DNA from: Bacteroidaceae bacterium
Lineage (GTDB): Bacteria > Bacteroidota > Bacteroidia > Bacteroidales > Bacteroidaceae
Direction of reading: 5' to 3'
Assembly: GCA_028709135.1 (NCBI GenBank)
Contig: JAQVXN010000052.1
Coordinates: 1 to 9,597, forward strand
Length of the DNA: 9,597 nucleotides
Part shown: in pieces, positions 6,323 through 9,597 of the stretch
Layout: each line of letters starts with the position of its first letter
Numbering within the stretch: position 1 is the stretch's first letter
The notes under the pieces: model-generated
The model's database searches: none
The model's input: only the letters and a program-made list of their open reading frames with translations
Told to the model about the DNA's origin: nothing
Position numbers and translations under genes: made by a program

Positions 6323-7984
6323 ATGAGAGATGACATAACCATCCGCTGCATAAATACAGGTGAACAAAAGAAAGTACCTGCAGGAAGTTCGCTTTATACT
6401 ATTTATCAAGTTTTCAAGCCTGCAAAGTTAGGAAACGTTACCAACGCAAAAGTAAATAATGTCATAGAGGGATTGCGCTATGTTGCTTTTAATAACAAAG
6501 ACGTAGAATTCCAAGACATCACTTATCCATCAGGAATGCGTACTTATACACGTTCTCTTTTCTTTGTTTTAAGTCAGGCTGTGCAACAAGTTCTTCCTGG
6601 AGAAGATGTTTGTATTGAAGCCCCAGTCTCAAATGGTTACTACTGTCGTTTACGTCCTTTCCGAGATATAGAAGAAAGCGAAATTGAAGCAATTCAACAG
6701 CGTATGGACGAAATCATTCGGAAGAATTTACCTTTTAAACGAGAAGTTTGCCCAACACAAGATGCTATTAAGCTTTTTGAAGAACGGGGCATGTATAGTA
6801 AGGTTAAATTGCTTGAAACGTGCCATACACTTTACTCCTTTTATTATACTTTAGACGGACAACCGGATTATTATTACGGATCACTTCTGATGAATACCGG
6901 ACAACTTAAGTTGTATGGTCTAATGCGCTATAATGAAGGACTTCTGCTTCGCATACCAGATCCTAAAAACCCAACACAACTCAGGCCACTTATCAAACAG
7001 GAAAAAATGCTTGATGTTTTTCGGGAACATCATCATTGGCAAGAAATCATGGGAGTTCGCACGATTGGCGAACTCAACGAAGCTTGTGAGCAAGGTCTGA
7101 CTTATGAACTTATTAATGTTTCCGAAGCCTTGCAAGAAAAAAAAATCTGCCATATTGCAGAAGAAATACAACGTCATCCTGAAGTACGCCTTGTTCTTAT
7201 CTCGGGGCCATCTTCAAGTGGAAAAACTACATTTTCGAAACGACTGAGCGTGCAGCTAATGACATGCGGAATCAAGCCTTTTCCTTTTTCTATGGACCAG
7301 TACTTTGTAGATCGTGATAAAACTCCTCGTTCAGAAAACGGCGATTATGATTTTGAATCCATTGATGCTCTAAATATTCCTTTGTTGGAAGAGCATTTAC
7401 AGGATCTTTTTGACGGAAAGGAAGTGGAACTACCGAAGTATAATTTTCAGACGGGCAAAAGCGAATTGAGCGGGAAAAAAGTGAAACTGGAAGAACATAC
7501 CGTCATTATTATGGAAGGTATTCACGGGCTCAATCCAAAGCTGACCGAAAATATCAGTGACGTTATCAAGTATAAAATTTATGTATCTGCGCTGACAACT
7601 ATTCTTCTTGACAATCATAATTACATTCCAACAACTGATAATCGGTTGCTGAGACGCATTGTTAGAGATTATAAATATCGTGGGTACTCTGCCAAAGACA
7701 CTATTCAACGTTGGCCTAGTGTAGCAGAAGGAGAATACAAATGGATTTTCCCTTTTCAGGAAAACGCAGATATAATGTTTAATTCTGCACTCCTTTTTGA
7801 ATTAGCTGGACTCCGTAACCAAGCTCTTCCATTACTTGAGATGGTTCCCGAAGATGTACCAGAATATTCTGAAGCCTTTCGACTTCGCAAGTTCCTCAGA
7901 TACATCCAACCTATACAAATTGATGCGCTTCCTCCAACTTCTTTATTGCGGGAATTCTTGGGAGGTAGTACATTTCATTACTAA
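6323..7984 (+). CDS. Nucleoside (uridine-type) kinase with N-terminal TGS/threonyl-tRNA-synthetase-like domains
   Basis: This 553-residue protein joins two parts. Residues 1-60 look like a TGS domain (beta-grasp start ITIRCINTGEQKKVPAGSSL). Residues about 65-210 occupy the place of the second additional domain of ThrRS/AlaRS, although its HxxxH metal motif is not visible: the matching segment reads YTRSLFFVLSQA (75-86). The C-terminal half is a phosphoribulokinase/uridine-kinase P-loop domain: Walker A GPSSSGKT at 295-302, SMDQYF with Asp325 probably at the nucleoside site, IMEGIHG with Glu398, and an arginine-rich lid segment RLLRRIVRDY (441-450). The kinase part should phosphorylate a nucleoside (uridine or cytidine by family analogy) with ATP or GTP in pyrimidine salvage; the substrate is not proven. 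This two-part form is common in Bacteroidetes and some Firmicutes and is longer than plain Udk (about 210 residues). It is a single gene with its own promoter; no strong terminator is seen after it. Other family names are possible. Confidence 0.88.
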   Translation: MRDDITIRCINTGEQKKVPAGSSLYTIYQVFKPAKLGNVTNAKVNNVIEGLRYVAFNNKDVEFQDITYPSGMRTYTRSLFFVLSQAVQQVLPGEDVCIEAPVSNGYYCRLRPFRDIEESEIEAIQQRMDEIIRKNLPFKREVCPTQDAIKLFEERGMYSKVKLLETCHTLYSFYYTLDGQPDYYYGSLLMNTGQLKLYGLMRYNEGLLLRIPDPKNPTQLRPLIKQEKMLDVFREHHHWQEIMGVRTIGELNEACEQGLTYELINVSEALQEKKICHIAEEIQRHPEVRLVLISGPSSSGKTTFSKRLSVQLMTCGIKPFPFSMDQYFVDRDKTPRSENGDYDFESIDALNIPLLEEHLQDLFDGKEVELPKYNFQTGKSELSGKKVKLEEHTVIIMEGIHGLNPKLTENISDVIKYKIYVSALTTILLDNHNYIPTTDNRLLRRIVRDYKYRGYSAKDTIQRWPSVAEGEYKWIFPFQENADIMFNSALLFELAGLRNQALPLLEMVPEDVPEYSEAFRLRKFLRYIQPIQIDALPPTSLLREFLGGSTFHY

Positions 7985-8146
7985 ATTCATGTTGATTCTA
8001 CCTGTTGTGTTGCCAGATCATTTGTCTGAGAGGAAGAATACGGATGTTTTATTTCAAAGGACAAAAAACAAGTTATTTAATGACAATGGTTTATGTCTTT
8101 TCTTAAATATCAATTGTCTACATGCAACGAAACAAATTATTTTGAT

Positions 8147-8180
8147 TTTGTTCGTTTGCATAAATTTTGCACTATCTTTG
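8147..8180 (+). promoter_or_regulatory. Probable promoter of nadE
   Basis: TATCTTTG (8173-8180) matches the -7 consensus, and TTTG (8147-8150) lies 22 bases upstream, slightly wider than usual. Transcription would start near 8187, giving a leader of about 100 bases before the ATG at 8286. The leader has a small 5-bp hairpin, GCAAG/CTTGC (8226-8239), but no riboswitch is recognised. The rest of the 301-base gap after the kinase gene shows no gene and no clear terminator. Confidence 0.5.
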
Positions 8181-8285
8181 CAGTTGACAATTAATAAAAA
8201 GTCTATTTCTCTAAGGTGTCAAATAGCAAGACTTCTTGCATTTTCGCCTGTAAGTTAAAGAGAACTCTGCAAAAAATCAGTAACA

Positions 8286-9597
8286 ATGAACCACGGATTT
8301 GTTAAAGTTGCAACAGCTATCCCGTCTGTTAAAGTTGCAGACTGCACATATAATACGGAACATATTGAGCACCTTATTGAGGTGTGTGAAAGTAAAGCCG
8401 AAATTATATGCTTTCCAGAACTTTGCATCACGTCTTATACTTGTCAAGACTTATTTTCGCAACAACTCTTGCTGGAAGAAGCGGAATTATCACTCATGAA
8501 ACTTACTAACGCTATACGTTCAATTAATATTATTGCAATTGTTGGACTTCCTGTTAGTTTTCATGGTGCACTTTACAATTGTGCGGCGGTCCTCTTTAAA
8601 GGAAAAATTCTTGGTATTGTTCCTAAAAGTTACTTGCCAAATTATAAGGAATTTTATGAAATGCGGTGGTTTACATCTGCTTTAAACATGGCGAACAGCA
8701 CCATTAATTTTGCAGGACAAACTACGCAAATAGGCCCGCATCTTCTTTTCACTACAGCATCGTGCACTTTTGGAATTGAGATATGTGAAGATCTATGGGC
8801 TCCCATACCTCCCAGCTCGGAACTTACCTTGCAGGGAGCTGAAATTATTTTTAATCCGAGTGCAGATAATGATGCTATTGGCAAACATGAATATTTGAAA
8901 GGACTGATTAGTCAACAAAGTGCGCGGACTCTTAGTGGATATGTTTTCGCTGGTTGCGGCTTTGGTGAAAGTACACAAGATATTATTTTCAGTGGGAAAG
9001 GCTTTATTTATGAAGAAGGACATCTTCTTGCAGAAGCAAAACGCTTTAGCTTAGAAGAGCAACTTATCATTAGTGAAATTGACGTTGACCGGCTCCGTAA
9101 CGAACGGCATATGAATACGACTTTTACTACCAGTGTATCACGTCAGAATGCAATAAATCCTTTTATACATATTGATACGCACGCCATGTTTGAGGGCGTA
9201 AATTTTAAGTTATCGCGGAAAATTAATCCACATCCATTTGTACCAGATGGTCCCGAACTTGATGCACGTTGTGAAGAAATCATCAGTATGCAAGTTGAGG
9301 GCCTGGCAAAACGTTTTCTTCATACCCATGCACAGACATTAGTCGTTGGCATTAGCGGCGGTCTGGATTCTACGTTAGCCTTATTAATATGCGTTAAAGT
9401 TTTTGATACACTTAAACTGAACCGAAAAGGCATTGTAGGCATCACCATGCCTGGTTTTGGTACCACAAACCGAACATATACGAATGCTACCAACCTTATG
9501 AAGTTCTTAGGCGTTAGTATTCGTGAAATCAGCATAGCTGATGCTTGTTTGCAACATTTTAAAGATCTAAACATCGACGAACAACAGCACGACGTTA
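8286..9597 (+). CDS. nadE: Glutamine-dependent NAD+ synthetase (3' end outside window)
   Basis: The product makes NAD+ from nicotinic acid adenine dinucleotide, ATP and glutamine, the last step of NAD synthesis in the cytosol. The first 437 codons are present. Residues 1 to about 280 are the nitrilase-like glutaminase domain that frees ammonia: Glu45 in FPELC, Lys114 in VPKSYLPNY and nucleophile Cys167 in EICEDLW form the expected triad. The second, ATP-pyrophosphatase domain begins at about residue 320; its P-loop SGGLDS is at 357-362, and the sequence continues with TMPGFGTTNRTY as in the family. The long two-domain type has about 640-680 residues, so roughly 200-240 codons lie beyond the window. 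The ATG at 8286 is chosen because the nitrilase fold begins at once (FVKVATAIP). It has its own promoter after the kinase gene; no operon partner is visible. Confidence 0.95.
   Translation, partial: MNHGFVKVATAIPSVKVADCTYNTEHIEHLIEVCESKAEIICFPELCITSYTCQDLFSQQLLLEEAELSLMKLTNAIRSINIIAIVGLPVSFHGALYNCAAVLFKGKILGIVPKSYLPNYKEFYEMRWFTSALNMANSTINFAGQTTQIGPHLLFTTASCTFGIEICEDLWAPIPPSSELTLQGAEIIFNPSADNDAIGKHEYLKGLISQQSARTLSGYVFAGCGFGESTQDIIFSGKGFIYEEGHLLAEAKRFSLEEQLIISEIDVDRLRNERHMNTTFTTSVSRQNAINPFIHIDTHAMFEGVNFKLSRKINPHPFVPDGPELDARCEEIISMQVEGLAKRFLHTHAQTLVVGISGGLDSTLALLICVKVFDTLKLNRKGIVGITMPGFGTTNRTYTNATNLMKFLGVSIREISIADACLQHFKDLNIDEQQHDV

Noticed and set aside
8226..8239. Attenuator or riboswitch in the nadE leader
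   Set aside because: The only hairpin is 5 bp with a 4-base loop and a short T run; it is too weak for a terminator and matches no NAD-related riboswitch I know.
7836..8258. A 140-residue frame overlapping the end of the kinase gene
   Set aside because: It is a shifted-frame shadow of the kinase 3' end continued by chance into the gap, crosses the nadE promoter and shows no family features.
1..9597. A new defence or mobile system
   Set aside because: The genes are housekeeping or envelope types with individual promoters; there are no transposases, integrases, toxin pairs, nucleases or reverse transcriptases, and no attachment-site-like direct repeats.

Overview
The window looks like ordinary chromosome from a member of the Bacteroidales, probably Prevotella-like. 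Four things point that way: moderately AT-rich DNA; promoters of the Bacteroidetes type (TTTG, about 20 bases, TAnnTTTG) instead of -35/-10 boxes; starts without a clear Shine-Dalgarno sequence; and family types typical of the phylum, namely a lipidated OmpH/Skp-like protein, a beta-helix lipoprotein, a two-part nucleoside kinase with a tRNA-synthetase-like N-terminus, and an M20C PepD. The species cannot be fixed from sequence alone.

Layout. From 1 to about 4000 the genes run on the minus strand: pepD (start 3931), then a lipoprotein gene (start 2341), then a secreted alpha/beta-hydrolase (start 836) that leaves the window at base 1. A perfect 15-bp hairpin terminator separates pepD from the lipoprotein gene. 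The lipoprotein and hydrolase genes are only 47 bases apart and probably share a transcript. Bases 3932-4568 form a divergent intergenic region. It holds the pepD promoter, a strong plus-strand promoter, a CRP-like palindrome and a possible 40-residue membrane peptide. From 4569 the genes run on the plus strand: the OmpH/Skp-like lipoprotein with its terminator, the nucleoside kinase (6323-7984) and a glutamine-dependent NAD+ synthetase (8286 to beyond the window end).

Between 5226 and 6322 lies about 1.1 kb without a convincing gene. It contains a perfect 23-bp inverted repeat with a 4-base loop, a reading frame broken by one stop codon, and four tandem 21-bp units each centred on an ACGC-N3-GCGT palindrome. 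These are the least explained parts of the window.

How the genes work together. Most are housekeeping: dipeptide breakdown (PepD), envelope protein handling (OmpH-like), nucleoside phosphorylation and NAD synthesis. The lipoprotein and hydrolase pair may act together at the cell envelope, but no substrate can be read from the sequence. I see no mobile element, defence system, CRISPR array or RNA gene, and no evidence of a new multi-gene system.
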